Part shown: positions 54,206 through 64,000 of the stretch, in pieces
How the letters are laid out: the number at the start of each line of letters is the position of its first letter
Position numbering within the stretch: the first letter of the stretch is position 1
NCBI RefSeq assembly: GCF_003663885.1
Contig: NZ_RCCE01000001.1
Coordinates: 310,001-374,000, forward strand
DNA: 64,000 nt
Direction of reading: 5' to 3'
Source: Litoreibacter meonggei
Lineage (GTDB): Bacteria > Pseudomonadota > Alphaproteobacteria > Rhodobacterales > Rhodobacteraceae
Made by a program: the position numbers and the translations under genes
Notes under the pieces: generated by a model
Told to the model about the DNA's origin: nothing
Seen by the model: only the letters and a program-made list of their open reading frames with translations
Databases searched by the model: none

Positions 54206-55329
54206 AGCACCGTGTCCATGATCTCCTGCAACGCTTTCAGCGTTCCGTCGACGTCATAGAGTTTGTCGAGGCCGAACAGCCCGATGCGGAAGGTCCGGAA
54301 GTCATCCGGCTCGTCGCATTGCAGCGGCACGCCAGCGGCAATCTGCACGCCAATTGCGAGGAACTTGGAGCCGTTCTGGATATCGGGATCATCCGTGTAG
54401 CTGACCACAACCCCAGGCGCGCCGAACCCGTCCGCAGCGACCGAGGTGATCCCCTTGGCCTTCAACATATCGCGCACGCCGTTGCCCAGCTTCCACTGCG
54501 CCTCGCGCAACTCCTCAAAGCCGTATTCGCGGGTCTCCAGCATGGTGTCTCGGAACGCGCGCAAGCCGTCCGTGGGCATGGTCGCGTGGTAGGCATGGCC
54601 CCCGCCCTCGTAGGTTTCCATGATCGTCAGCCACTTTTTCAGGTCGATGGAGAAGCTGTCGGAGGTGGTCTCGTCGATCTTCTTGCGCGCCCGCTCCGAC
54701 ATGCACACGATCCCGGCGCAAGGCGTGGAGGACCAGCCCTTTTGCGGCGCAGAGATCAGAACGTCCACGCCCGTCGCCCTCATATCCACCCAAGCACAGC
54801 CCGACGCGATGCAGTCCAGCACCATCAACGCGCCAACCTCGTGGGCGGCGTCGGCCATGGCCTTGATGTAGTCGTCGGGCAGGATCACCCCGGCGGAGGT
54901 TTCCACATGCGGCGCGAAGACCACCGCCGGTTTCTCGTCAAGAATACGCTCCACCACGTCGTCAATCGGGCAAGGTGCGAACGGTGCACGGGTGTCATTG
55001 CCGGTCTGGCGGGCCTTCATCACGGTCGCCTCGGACGGCAGGCCGCCCGCTTCCATGATCTGGCTCCAGCGGTAGGAGAACCAGCCGTTGCGGACAACCA
55101 AGGCGCGCTGGTCGCGGGCAAACTGACGGGCCACAGCCTCCATCCCGTAGGTGCCGCCACCGGGGACAAGGGCCACGCTATGGGCGTTGTAGACGTCTTT
55201 CAGCATCTCCGAGATATCGGTCATAACCTTCTGAAAGTTCTCGGACATGGAGTTGAGCGAGCGGTCGGTGAACACCACCGAGAATTCACGCAGACCTTCG
55301 GGATCGACGTTTTCGAGCAATGCTGACAT
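54202..55329 (-). CDS. Class-V aminotransferase (serine-glyoxylate type)
   Basis: The 375-residue PLP enzyme has the class V fold. Markers are ALVPGGGTYGMEAVARQFA at the phosphate-binding start, VLDCIASGCAWVDM (PLP-binding Asp) and SAPQKGWSSTPCAGI with the Schiff-base Lys. It resembles serine-glyoxylate or alanine-glyoxylate aminotransferases, whose substrates vary. The ribosome site AGGAGG is buried in a perfect hairpin (see 55337-55355). Its 3' end overlaps the UbiH-type gene by four bases. Confidence 0.9.
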   Translation of the reverse strand: MSALLENVDPEGLREFSVVFTDRSLNSMSENFQKVMTDISEMLKDVYNAHSVALVPGGGTYGMEAVARQFARDQRALVVRNGWFSYRWSQIMEAGGLPSEATVMKARQTGNDTRAPFAPCPIDDVVERILDEKPAVVFAPHVETSAGVILPDDYIKAMADAAHEVGALMVLDCIASGCAWVDMRATGVDVLISAPQKGWSSTPCAGIVCMSERARKKIDETTSDSFSIDLKKWLTIMETYEGGGHAYHATMPTDGLRAFRDTMLETREYGFEELREAQWKLGNGVRDMLKAKGITSVAADGFGAPGVVVSYTDDPDIQNGSKFLAIGVQIAAGVPLQCDEPDDFRTFRIGLFGLDKLYDVDGTLKALQEIMDTVL

Positions 55330-55336
55330 GGGTAAA

Positions 55337-55355
55337 CCTCCTGAGTTTCAGGAGG
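55337..55355 (-). promoter_or_regulatory. Hairpin that sequesters the aminotransferase Shine-Dalgarno
   Basis: On the minus strand CCTCCTGA and TCAGGAGG form an 8-bp perfect stem with a three-base loop. The AGGAGG arm is the ribosome site, seven bases before the ATG at 55329. The initiation site is therefore fully base-paired in the folded leader. Confidence 0.65.
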
Positions 55356-55523
55356 AAATTAGGGGGGATTGTGCGGGGATGCACGGTCTATTTCCGCATC
55401 TTTGCCTAAAAACACTAAGCCCGATTCCTCTTTCAAAACTCGCATATGTGAAAACTCTCAATAACGAAGTGAGGAACAGACAATATCAACAAACTACCGA
55501 ATGCTATTTTTCTTTGTTATAGA

Positions 55524-55856
55524 ATGTGCATGTCATTGAATGCACCGCTCCAAGAGCAAACACGACTAGAAATCAAAGAACTTTGCCGACAGATGATTGA
55601 AGGTGAAATCGGGTACATCGAAGGAACGCGTCTCATTCTAAGCCGCGCTACAGACGCAGGACTTAAAGATCACGATTCCTACTTGATGGATTTTATCGGA
55701 ATTGCTTCAGAAACGGACATTGTTCCAACTTCTCAAGTTCTAAAGATGTGGAGCGCAGAAGCCGTTGCTAAGAAATCACCGTATTGGGCCGAATTAGAAA
55801 CTTGGGCTAAGGAATTTGGCGAAGATGCCTGCAGGAAGCTGCACTCACGATGGTAA
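55524..55856 (+). CDS. Hypothetical protein, low-GC orphan
   Basis: The 110-residue protein is mostly helical and acidic: EIKELCRQMIEGEIGYIEGTRLILS near the start and a Trp-rich C-terminus (KKSPYWAELETWAKEF). No family is recognised with confidence; it is reminiscent of small immunity or DUF2489-like proteins. Base composition is clearly lower in GC than the neighbours and the gene is flanked by AT-rich DNA, which suggests acquisition by transfer. It starts at ATG 55524, with an alternative ATG at 55530. Confidence 0.6.
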   Translation: MCMSLNAPLQEQTRLEIKELCRQMIEGEIGYIEGTRLILSRATDAGLKDHDSYLMDFIGIASETDIVPTSQVLKMWSAEAVAKKSPYWAELETWAKEFGEDACRKLHSRW

Positions 55857-55875
55857 CCTTCCAAGTGAGCAATGT

Positions 55876-56328
55876 CTAAAGCAGCCCCGCCAACCGCTCC
55901 TCGCTCAGCAGCACATTGGCCTCCACATCCCCTACCCCCGGCAAGGTCATAACGCGGCGGCGCAAGACCCGCTCGAAGTCGGACAGGTCGCGGGCGACCA
56001 CGCGCAGGCGGTAATCATACAGCCCCAGCACATGTTGCACGGTTTGCACCTCGGGGATCGCTGTCACCGCGCGCTCGAAATCCTCAAGGCTGACGCGCCC
56101 CTTCGTGGCGAGCTTCACGCCAAGGAACACCGTGACACCGAACCCCAACGCCTCCGCATCCAGGTCGACGCGGCGGCCTGCCAGCACGCCCTCGTCCTGC
56201 AACCGTTTGATGCGCCGCCATGTGGCGGGCTGGCTGAGGCCCAGATCACGCCCCAACGCCCCCGCGCTGAGCGTGGCATCGGCGCTAAGCGCGCGCAGGA
56301 TGGCGAAATCTGTGGCGTCCCAACTCAT
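55876..56328 (-). CDS. Lrp/AsnC family regulator (second copy)
   Basis: The 150-residue protein has an N-terminal HTH (LSAGALGRDLGLSQPATWRRIKRL) and a C-terminal RAM domain (VTAIPEVQTVQHVLGLYDYRLRVV). ATG 56328 follows GAGGGGG; an earlier start would overlap the upstream lrp gene. It stands ten bases after the other Lrp gene on the same strand, so the pair is co-transcribed. Amino acid sensing is a family property. Confidence 0.9.
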   Translation of the reverse strand: MSWDATDFAILRALSADATLSAGALGRDLGLSQPATWRRIKRLQDEGVLAGRRVDLDAEALGFGVTVFLGVKLATKGRVSLEDFERAVTAIPEVQTVQHVLGLYDYRLRVVARDLSDFERVLRRRVMTLPGVGDVEANVLLSEERLAGLL

Positions 56329-56338
56329 ATCGGCCCCC

Positions 56339-56794
56339 TCATATCGGTAACGTCTCGGTGGTTTTGATAGTGGCGACATGCATCAACGCCTCCACCTCCG
56401 CGATATGCGGCAGGGTCAGGATTTGGTTGCGGTAGAGGCTTTGGTAATGCGCCATATCGCGGGCAATCACCGACAGGCGCAGGTCAACACGGCCAAGGAA
56501 GGTCTGGATGGCAATAACTTCGGGGATTTTGCGCGCGGCGTCTTGGAACTCGTCAAAGGCGCGTGGTGCTGTCTTGTCCAAGGTGAACCGCAACGAGACC
56601 TCCACCGCAAAACCCAACTTGGCCCAGTCGATCACCGCGTATTGCCCTTTTAGGATACCCTTCGCGCTGAGCTTCTCCAACCGGCGCGCGGCGGTCGCGG
56701 GCTGCATCGCGCAACGCTCCGCCAATTCCGACACAGGGGCGGTCGGATCGGATTGCAAATAGCGCAACAGGCGGCGGTCAGCGTCATCAAGCAT
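56339..56794 (-). CDS. Lrp/AsnC family regulator (first copy)
   Basis: The 151-residue protein has an HTH (PVSELAERCAMQPATAARRLEKLS) and RAM domain (IPEVIAIQTFLGRVDLRLSVI). It is divergent from ilvC over a 136-base AT-rich gap, where Lrp-type proteins often bind. The two Lrp genes are not identical; they may form heteromers or sense different amino acids. Confidence 0.9.
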   Translation of the reverse strand: MLDDADRRLLRYLQSDPTAPVSELAERCAMQPATAARRLEKLSAKGILKGQYAVIDWAKLGFAVEVSLRFTLDKTAPRAFDEFQDAARKIPEVIAIQTFLGRVDLRLSVIARDMAHYQSLYRNQILTLPHIAEVEALMHVATIKTTETLPI

Positions 56795-56834
56795 GATTTT
56801 TTATTAAATGATTAATTACACGAATACCAGATAA

Positions 56835-57953
<1,119 letters not shown>

Positions 57954-57962
57954 GCGCCGCAT

Positions 57963-57982
57963 AGTTCGGTTCAGACCGAACT
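57963..57982 (+). terminator. Hairpin after ilvC
   Basis: AGTTCGGT (57963-57970) pairs perfectly with ACCGAACT (57975-57982), followed by only two T residues. It probably acts together with the terminator at 58000-58026, or protects the ilvC message. Confidence 0.5.
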
Positions 57983-57999
57983 TTGGGCTGCAATTGACG

Positions 58000-58028
58000 A
58001 AGGCGTCTCGCAAGGGGCGCCTTTTTCA
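58000..58028 (+). terminator. Rho-independent terminator after ilvC
   Basis: AAGGCG (58000-58005) pairs with CGCCTT (58018-58023) and is followed by TTTC, giving a T-run of five. It ends 16 bases before the EamA transporter start. Confidence 0.75.
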
Positions 58029-58043
58029 TTTATCGCTAGGCAC

Positions 58044-58994
58044 ATGAGCACCCCATCCCCCGAAAACCCCGGCCTGTTCAACTGGCTCCTTGTGATCGCC
58101 CTCGGCGTCATCTGGGGCGGAGCGTTCATGTCGGTACGCCTGTCGCTGGACGGGTTCGGGCCGTGGACGGTCTCCGCGTGGCGCACAGGACTGGGCGGAA
58201 TCACGCTGGCCATGATCGGCACAGCTTTGGGTCAGGGCGTTCATAAAATCCCGACTGGCCGCGCATGGGTCTTCGCAATCATCATAGGCGCGGGCGCGGT
58301 GGCGCTGCCGTTCGCGTTACTTAGTTGGGGACAGCAATTCGTCCCTTCCGCCTTCGCAGGGGTGGCCATGGGGGCGGTGCCATTGCTGGTGCTGCCGCTG
58401 GTCTACCTGTTCTCGAAGGAGGAAGGTATCGGACCCCGCCGCGTGCTGGGCATGCTGCTGGGGTTCGTCGGGTTGTTCATACTGGTCGGTCCCGGTGCAG
58501 CGGCATCCACGGGTCACGAAAACGAATGGATGGGCCGTCTCGCCTGCCTTGCCGCCGCCGGATGCTATGCGGCCGGATCGGTCGTTACCCGCCGCGCGCC
58601 GAAGATGCCGCCAATCGCGTTTGCGACTGCAACCCTACTCGTGGCCGCCGCCATCTTGATCCCTATCGCTGCAATCACGGAAGGCTGGCCCGACAGCTTC
58701 CCCGCCAAACCAACCACCGCGCTGATCTACGCCGCCTTGTTCCCAACCGCGCTTGCCGCAGTGATACGTGTGCGCGTCATCACCACCGCAGGCTCTCTAT
58801 TCATGAGTCTGACCAGCTATCAGGTGCCAGTTTGGTCGGTCATTCTCGGGGTGAGCTTCATGGGCGAAACCCTTCCCCCACAACTGTTTTTCGCGCTCGC
58901 GATTATCCTGTCCGGCATTGGCCTTAGCCAGTGGAGCCATTTGCGTCGTGGACGGGCCAAAACCGCGCCACGCGACATTTCACCAAAAATCTGA
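58044..58994 (+). CDS. EamA (DMT superfamily) transporter
   Basis: The 316-residue protein has ten hydrophobic segments arranged as two EamA repeats, each with a WG(G)A-type start (ALGVIWGGAFMSVRLSLDGFGPWTVSAWR). The substrate is unknown; family members export amino acids or other metabolites. The start lies just after the ilvC terminator, so it probably has its own promoter, though read-through is possible. No partner gene adjoins it. Confidence 0.9.
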   Translation: MSTPSPENPGLFNWLLVIALGVIWGGAFMSVRLSLDGFGPWTVSAWRTGLGGITLAMIGTALGQGVHKIPTGRAWVFAIIIGAGAVALPFALLSWGQQFVPSAFAGVAMGAVPLLVLPLVYLFSKEEGIGPRRVLGMLLGFVGLFILVGPGAAASTGHENEWMGRLACLAAAGCYAAGSVVTRRAPKMPPIAFATATLLVAAAILIPIAAITEGWPDSFPAKPTTALIYAALFPTALAAVIRVRVITTAGSLFMSLTSYQVPVWSVILGVSFMGETLPPQLFFALAIILSGIGLSQWSHLRRGRAKTAPRDISPKI

Positions 58995-59027
58995 TATACC
59001 CCGTGCATTAACGAGGGGAAGTGTCAG

Positions 59028-59615
59028 ATGAAACGTAGAGATTTTTGTGAAGTTAGCGCGCTCGCGGCAACCGGTTTAATCCTGCCTGCCACACCGGGTT
59101 TCGCTACGACTGACAAAGACAAGGGCGATGTTCTTGCTTTGGGTCCAGCGCAGATCGCGCTGATTGTAACCGGGCGAGTGATCCTGCTGAACTATCTTTA
59201 TCTTGTACTCTCTTCAGGAGTCTGGCTTATAAATCTTCTCCAGCCAGTCCAACTTGTGAGCGAAAAGAAAGCAACCCTAAGCAAAGTTCCCTTGTTGGGC
59301 AAACTGGGGCGAAAATCCATGAAATCCTACATGGATGGAGCCAAGCCGGTAGGCAAGCTCTACCACAACGGAAAGGCAGTTTTCGCGTTTCCCGATGTTG
59401 TATTAAGCACCCCGCCGCCACCGGCAGGTCCGATCCCTGTTCCTTACCCGACCTTCAGCATGTCGTTCCGCCCCAATCAGTCCTTCAAGCGCGCAAAGAC
59501 AAAGAACATTCCAACCAAAGCAAAGCTTCAAGCGGCGGGCACGCCAGTTGGCACGCTTCTACAGGCCAAAGACGGATCGCTGATCTTCGGGATGAACGGA
59601 ATTAAGGTGCGCTAG
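59028..59615 (+). CDS. Tat-signal hypothetical protein
   Basis: The 195-residue protein starts with a twin-arginine signal ([18 protein letters not shown]), which exports folded proteins to the periplasm. A hydrophobic segment follows (about residues 40-75) and then a Pro/Lys-rich basic C-terminal part. No family is recognised. The stop codon overlaps glmM's stop on the opposite strand. Confidence 0.7.
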   Translation: MKRRDFCEVSALAATGLILPATPGFATTDKDKGDVLALGPAQIALIVTGRVILLNYLYLVLSSGVWLINLLQPVQLVSEKKATLSKVPLLGKLGRKSMKSYMDGAKPVGKLYHNGKAVFAFPDVVLSTPPPPAGPIPVPYPTFSMSFRPNQSFKRAKTKNIPTKAKLQAAGTPVGTLLQAKDGSLIFGMNGIKVR

Positions 59616-60952
59616 ACCGCCGCTTCGACCGCTTTGACGACCGAGCCTACGGCGTGTGCCAGTACGGCTTCGTCCTCACACTCGGCCATGACACGGATCA
59701 GCGGCTCGGTTCCTGACTTACGGATCAGAAGCCTTCCGGTTCCTTGAAGGGACGCCTCAGCATCTGCAATTGCTGTCTTAACAGTTGGGTCTTCCAGCGG
59801 GGTTTTCCCCTCGCCGTAACGCACGTTTTCCAGCAATTGCGGGCATGGCTCGAACTGTTTCACCAAGGCGCTGGCAGGCTTGTCCAACTGCTTCATAGCG
59901 GTGAGGAACTGTAGACCGGCCACCAGCCCGTCGCCGGTCGTGGCATAATCCGTCATGACGATATGGCCGGATTGCTCCCCGCCCAGATTGTAGCCGCCCT
60001 GGCGCATCCTCTCGACCACGTAGCGGTCGCCGACATTGGTGCGCTCCAGTCGCAGACCGTGGCTTTCCATGTGCCGCTCCAGCCCCAGGTTGCTCATCAC
60101 TGTTGCAACCAAAGCGCCGCCTTTCAAGCGGCCTTCTTCCGCCCAGCGGGTCGCCATCAGCGCCATCAACTGGTCGCCGTCAGCCACAGCGCCGGTTTCA
60201 TCCAGCATCATCACCCTGTCGGCGTCACCATCAAGGCAAATGCCGACATCCGCCCCATGCGCCACGACGGCTTCTGCGGCAGTGGTCACATTGGTTGAAC
60301 CGCAGCCCTCGTTGATATTGTATCCGTTCGGTGACACGCCCACCGGGATCACTTCCGCCCCTAGCTCCCAAAGCACTTCCGGCGCAGTCCGATATGCCGC
60401 GCCGTTGGCGCAATCGATCACGACCTTCAGACCTTTGAGAGTCATCCCGTAGGGTAGCGTCGACTTGACCCGCTCATTATAGCGAAAGCGTCCATCATAG
60501 ATGTGCTTGGCGCGGCCGATATTCTGCGATTGCGCAGGCAGGATTTCACTTTCCAGCAGCGCCTCGATGGCCATTTCATCCTCGTCCGACAGCTTGAATC
60601 CATCGGGGCCGAAAAACTTGATACCATTGTCGTAATGCGGGTTATGCGAGGCCGAAATCATCACCCCGACATCCGCGCGCATCGACGTGGTCAACATCCC
60701 CACCGCAGGCGTTGGCACAGGCGACAAAAGCAGCACGTCCATGCCCGTGGAGGTAAACCCCGCCGTCAAAGCATTCTCGAACATATAGCCAGACAGGCGG
60801 GTATCTTTGCCGATAACAACGCGGTGGCGACCTTGGTCTTTGCGAAAATACCGACCCGCAGCAGCCCCTAGCTTCAGTGCCATTTCGGCTGTCATTGGAT
60901 ATGTGTTCGCGCGGCCGCGCACCCCGTCGGTGCCGAAGAATTTTCTTGCCAT
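59612..60952 (-). CDS. glmM: Phosphoglucosamine mutase
   Basis: The 446-residue enzyme converts glucosamine-6-phosphate to glucosamine-1-phosphate for peptidoglycan and LPS. The catalytic Ser102 is in [13 protein letters not shown]. The Mg-binding DGDADR motif is in [12 protein letters not shown], and the substrate-binding EQSGH and phosphate-binding [12 protein letters not shown] parts are present. It follows folP on the minus strand after a 49-base gap, the glmM-folP order common in bacteria. Confidence 0.97.
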   Translation of the reverse strand: MARKFFGTDGVRGRANTYPMTAEMALKLGAAAGRYFRKDQGRHRVVIGKDTRLSGYMFENALTAGFTSTGMDVLLLSPVPTPAVGMLTTSMRADVGVMISASHNPHYDNGIKFFGPDGFKLSDEDEMAIEALLESEILPAQSQNIGRAKHIYDGRFRYNERVKSTLPYGMTLKGLKVVIDCANGAAYRTAPEVLWELGAEVIPVGVSPNGYNINEGCGSTNVTTAAEAVVAHGADVGICLDGDADRVMMLDETGAVADGDQLMALMATRWAEEGRLKGGALVATVMSNLGLERHMESHGLRLERTNVGDRYVVERMRQGGYNLGGEQSGHIVMTDYATTGDGLVAGLQFLTAMKQLDKPASALVKQFEPCPQLLENVRYGEGKTPLEDPTVKTAIADAEASLQGTGRLLIRKSGTEPLIRVMAECEDEAVLAHAVGSVVKAVEAAV

Positions 60953-61001
60953 GTAAGGCGTTCCCGTCTTGGTTCCCGCGATTGGCTCGCGAAGATTGTG
61001 G

Positions 61002-62003
61002 TTATGTATGCATTGCCCGCCACAAGGCGAAAGCTTGACTATGCGCCTCTATATCATGCGCGCGGATGATCTGAACACCCTGTCTAATTCCTTCAAGCGC
61101 CAACGATACCGAGCCGAATGCGCGGTCTTCCGCCCGCTCCACCCCCGCAATGTTACCGATAAAGCGTTTTCGTGAGACTCCGAGCAAGATCGGGCAGCCC
61201 AATGTGTGGAATAGGCTTAGTCCACGGATCAATGACAGATTGTGAGCTTGCGTTTTGCCGAAGCCTACGCCCGGATCGACGAAGATGCGATCTTTGGCTA
61301 TTCCTGCCGCCTCGGCCACTGCGATACGCTCTTTCAGATAGTCGAACACGTCCAGCAATACGTGGTCGTAATACGGGTCCTTTTGCATTGTTTCGGGATC
61401 ACCCTGCGCATGCATCAAGCAAATCGGCGCGCCAGAGCGCACAGCAGTAGCAGCCATCGCCGTATCGTATGTCATCGCTGACACATCGTTGAGCATGCTG
61501 GCCCCTGCCGACAATGCGGCCTCCGCCACCGCGGCCTTGCGCGTGTCGATGGAGATTGGTGTTTCCACACCAGCCGAGCGCAGCGCTGTGATGATCGGGG
61601 CAGTTCGCGCAACCTCTTCGACCTCTGGCACAAAAGCCGCGCCCGGACGGGTGCTTTCGCCCCCGATATCCAGAATGTCCGCACCGGCCGCGATCATCTT
61701 CTTCGCATGGGCAATGGCCTTGTCTGGCGCCATGAATTCACCGCCATCAGAGAAGCTGTCGGGAGTGACGTTAAGAACCCCCATCAGGGCGGCGCGATCT
61801 TTGGGCATCCCCGACACCACGCGGGGCGCGCTCAATCGGTCGAGAAATTCCGTTGGCAATTCCGAGGCTGGCATCAGAGCATGAGCGACCCCACGCTCCA
61901 ACGGCTCTACGCGGTGGAACCACAATGGGCCGCCATGCAGAAGCACCGCATCAGATGGGAGTTTCGGGTCGGTTTGGATGATCGGGCGAAAATAGACTGA
62001 CAT
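61002..62003 (-). CDS. folP: Dihydropteroate synthase
   Basis: The 333-residue enzyme joins p-aminobenzoate to dihydropterin pyrophosphate in folate synthesis. The signature [16 protein letters not shown] (about residues 75-90) and [11 protein letters not shown] are clear, as are HAQGDPETM and the C-terminal GVSRKRFIG and HDIEAHSQA parts. An extra N-terminal 65-residue stretch is typical of proteobacterial folP in this group. It lies nine bases after folB. Confidence 0.96.
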   Translation of the reverse strand: MSVYFRPIIQTDPKLPSDAVLLHGGPLWFHRVEPLERGVAHALMPASELPTEFLDRLSAPRVVSGMPKDRAALMGVLNVTPDSFSDGGEFMAPDKAIAHAKKMIAAGADILDIGGESTRPGAAFVPEVEEVARTAPIITALRSAGVETPISIDTRKAAVAEAALSAGASMLNDVSAMTYDTAMAATAVRSGAPICLMHAQGDPETMQKDPYYDHVLLDVFDYLKERIAVAEAAGIAKDRIFVDPGVGFGKTQAHNLSLIRGLSLFHTLGCPILLGVSRKRFIGNIAGVERAEDRAFGSVSLALEGIRQGVQIIRAHDIEAHSQAFALWRAMHT

Positions 62004-62012
62004 GCCCCGTGT

Positions 62013-62951
62013 TTATCGCAGCAATGGCCCCTTGGCCAACAGGTCCTGCAACGCGATAACCTCGCCTGCGCCGTCGGTCATGTCCCCAACGGACACGACC
62101 CGTGCCGCATGGAATTCGCCTGCCAACCATTCCGCCAAAGCAACCGCATCACGGGTATCCGTGTCCGGCCCATCCGTCGCGTCGAGAACTAATTTGGACG
62201 GGGCCCAAACGCTCATCTGGCCGTGCTTGATGGCCCAGTCCAATTCGGTGCGGGTCGAGACCACAACACAGCGACGATCCCGCGCCGCCAACACCCACGC
62301 GTTTTGCTCCAATGCAAGAAGATCAATCCGACGCTGCGCTGCCGGATGATCTGCCCGCGGAACGGCGACGTCCCCCATCGGAACACATAAGATCACCGGT
62401 GCCGCATTGCTCTCCAACGCATCCAGCGCCGATGTCAAAGCATCCGAGCCGATCACGTCATTTCCCAAAAACGCCACAAGCGGCGAAACCTCTGTGGTAT
62501 GATCCGCCACGCCCAAGATCATCTCGCGGTCGCGCACGATCTCGACGCCAAGCGCGCCCGGGCCACGGTCCAGCTTCTCGATGCGCACAAAGACCCGCGC
62601 CGCACGAGGGTCCGCCAAAATATCTTCGGCCACCTTAGCAGCCAGTGTTTCAAGCAGATTCAGCCGCTCGGCCTGTAATTCGCGGTCAATTGCCTCGGTG
62701 ATTGTGTCGTAAGACAGGATCTTGTCCACATCATCATCCACCCCTCCCGCGCCAGTCAGCTCGGGCAATCGGACCTCGACCACGATGTTGAAGCAAATCC
62801 TTTGCAGGGTGCCGCGTTCTTGTTGAAAGGCACCGATCTCGACCTCACGGATATGGTCACGCAGCGAAATACGGTCGCGCAGTTCATCGCCGGACGTCGC
62901 GGCGGCACGCTCGGACGGGTGCGCAAAGGCCAGTCGGATATCGGAACTCAT
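62013..62951 (-). CDS. folB: Dihydroneopterin aldolase with extra C-terminal domain
   Basis: The 312-residue protein has the FolB fold in about residues 25-150. Its active Glu is in the VEIGAFQQERG region and its Lys in RIEKLDRGPGALGVEIVRD. The remaining 160 residues (about 155-312) form a separate Rossmann-like alpha/beta domain of unknown role. Stand-alone FolB is about 120 residues, so this is a fusion. It lies directly upstream of folP. Confidence 0.88.
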   Translation of the reverse strand: MSSDIRLAFAHPSERAAATSGDELRDRISLRDHIREVEIGAFQQERGTLQRICFNIVVEVRLPELTGAGGVDDDVDKILSYDTITEAIDRELQAERLNLLETLAAKVAEDILADPRAARVFVRIEKLDRGPGALGVEIVRDREMILGVADHTTEVSPLVAFLGNDVIGSDALTSALDALESNAAPVILCVPMGDVAVPRADHPAAQRRIDLLALEQNAWVLAARDRRCVVVSTRTELDWAIKHGQMSVWAPSKLVLDATDGPDTDTRDAVALAEWLAGEFHAARVVSVGDMTDGAGEVIALQDLLAKGPLLR

Positions 62952-63054
62952 AGGGCGGGCCTTCCGGTCGCAAAGCAGTGTCGCGCGTTTTCTAGCAGGC
63001 GAATGCCTACCGAGAACAGGTCAATTGCGACCTTTTTGCTACCGTCTACGAGAC

Positions 63055-63726
63055 TCAGGAGCGGGCGTAGAACAAGTGAACGCCATGGCGTGCCGTACGG
63101 CGGAACTTGCGAGCCCAACTCGGGTTCACCGCCGTCGTGTGGTAAAACGTGGCCCCGCCGGACAGCTTACGCGGTGCGCCGTTCAGCATCATGCGGGCAA
63201 TCTTGCCCACGCGATCAAACGCAGCGGGTTCGCTGACCTTTTCGGGGCGTCCATCGCAGGTATAGGTAAATTGGCAGGCAAATTTCCGACCGGTGCCTTG
63301 TCTGATCACACCACACACCGTGTCGGGGAAGCGCGAGGACGACACGCGGTTTAGTATAACTTCAGCCACCGCGATCTGGCCTCGGACGGTTTCGCCACGT
63401 GCTTCGAAATACAATGCTTCGGTCAGACAGCGCCATTGTGGACCACCCGTGGCGGACGGCAACGCCCGCAGCGTGCTGGCGTCAGTGATCAGATTGCCTG
63501 CGCCCACGCCTTTTCGGCCAACGGGCGTGGAAATTCTCACCAGACGTTCCGGTTGCAGGGAAGCCAGTCCCTCCTGATGCACACGCTCGGCATTCAGAAG
63601 CGCTGAATTGAAAGCGAGCGACGCTCCGGACGAGGTCGACGCCACGCCATCCGCGATCGCGGAGCCGACGGAAAAAATCACGCAACATGCGCCAACAGCT
63701 TTAATCGCTGCACTACAAAAACCCAT
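63055..63726 (-). CDS. SleB-type cell wall hydrolase
   Basis: The 223-residue protein has a signal peptide (about residues 1-25, ending SAIADG) and a C-terminal Hydrolase_2/SleB domain (about 98-223). This begins [30 protein letters not shown] with the catalytic Glu in YFEARGE and includes [22 protein letters not shown]. It is expected to cut peptidoglycan in the periplasm. The start is taken at the ATG with AAGG upstream; an ATG at 63747 is possible. Confidence 0.88.
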   Translation of the reverse strand: MGFCSAAIKAVGACCVIFSVGSAIADGVASTSSGASLAFNSALLNAERVHQEGLASLQPERLVRISTPVGRKGVGAGNLITDASTLRALPSATGGPQWRCLTEALYFEARGETVRGQIAVAEVILNRVSSSRFPDTVCGVIRQGTGRKFACQFTYTCDGRPEKVSEPAAFDRVGKIARMMLNGAPRKLSGGATFYHTTAVNPSWARKFRRTARHGVHLFYARS

Positions 63727-63885
63727 TACTCTCTGCCTTGGGGCCATACCCCATTACAACGATCGCCAGATGACCGTCAGTCGTGGGACTTAGTGCCAGA
63801 TCGTTAAAGAATCCACCCATGGGCCGAGTACCGCGTCATTTCGCCATAATTTCGCCTAAATCTCTCAAGATATGGTAGCGGCGAC

Positions 63886-64000
63886 TTAAAGGGGAACAAA
63901 TCCTTTGTCCTCGGGAAACTCGAAGACGTCGTCCTTCTTGAGTGGTTCGCGAATCGCCAGCTGGGCCGCTGCCAAGCGCGCGATTGGCACTCGATATGGA
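63886..64000 (-). CDS. C-terminal end of a gene cut by the right edge
   Basis: The minus strand from the edge reads an uninterrupted 37-codon frame ending at TAA 63886-63888, with the C-terminus EPLKKDDVFEFPEDKGFVPL. It has consistent codon use but no identifiable motif. The product cannot be named. Confidence 0.5.
   Translation of the reverse strand, partial: PYRVPIARLAAAQLAIREPLKKDDVFEFPEDKGFVPL

Noticed and set aside
54319-55326. A 335-codon open frame antisense to the class-V aminotransferase
   Set aside because: It is His/Arg-rich without motif, and the opposite strand encodes a complete PLP enzyme.

Overview
The window is chromosomal DNA of an alphaproteobacterium of the Rhodobacteraceae, most probably a marine Roseobacter-group organism. 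The evidence is family-level: a glpR / glpD-glpSTPQUV glycerol ABC-transporter cluster, a stand-alone aa3 oxidase subunit I gene (ctaD), a TRAP / D-amino-acid dehydrogenase operon, a FolB with an extra C-terminal domain, and tmk-holB-tatD organisation. No CRISPR array, insertion sequence, rRNA or prophage was seen. Two tRNA genes are present: Ser(UGA) and Leu(GAG).

Layout. 1-8.3 kb is a stress block: phasin, VIT-type membrane protein, EEP phosphoesterase, DUF2238-like membrane protein, cbpM-cbpA, universal stress protein and divergent katG/oxyR. Two perfect TTGA-N6-TCAA (FNR/FixK-type) boxes lie in it. One is centred at -41.5 from a perfect TATAAT in front of the universal stress gene. 8.3-12.7 kb holds a PhyH-type dioxygenase and a TetR gene divergent from a leader ORF, a DUF1348 protein, a PNPOx-fold protein and an exported alpha/beta hydrolase; TetR-operator-like repeats fill the divergent gap. 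12.7-18.9 kb is a minus-strand operon for a FAD amino-acid oxidase, a TRAP transporter and an Asp/Glu-type racemase, plus a metallo-beta-lactamase-fold hydrolase.

18.9-29.6 kb is the glycerol regulon: glpR divergent from glpD-S-T-P-Q-U-V. Beyond a terminator there is a second, paralogous permease pair. 29.6-33 kb is looser DNA with a VOC protein, a divergent carbamoyltransferase homologue, a LysE exporter, two likely gene remnants and palindromes next to tRNA-Ser. 33-40 kb is housekeeping: SPOR lipoprotein, D,D-carboxypeptidase, tmk, holB, tatD, MBL hydrolase and AEC transporter. 40-42.1 kb has an autotransporter-like barrel, a gene-poor gap, a small membrane protein and tRNA-Leu.

42.1-64 kb is mostly core metabolism: peptidoglycan-binding protein, lipB, ctaD, DUF2244, yqeY, carA, an MshEN-glycosyltransferase fusion, a GntR regulator, a HAD nucleotidase, a UbiH-type monooxygenase, a class-V aminotransferase, two Lrp genes beside ilvC, an EamA transporter, a Tat-signal protein, glmM, folP, folB and a SleB-type hydrolase. 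The right edge cuts a minus-strand gene.

No wholly new defence or mobile system was found. The most interesting signals are regulatory: the FNR-type boxes, the TetR operator array with leader ORF and hairpin, a hairpin that completely buries the Shine-Dalgarno of the aminotransferase gene, and a ctaD terminator inside the downstream reading frame. Also of interest are the duplicated glycerol permeases, the carbamoyltransferase without its phosphate-binding motif, and the degraded genes at 29.6-32 kb.
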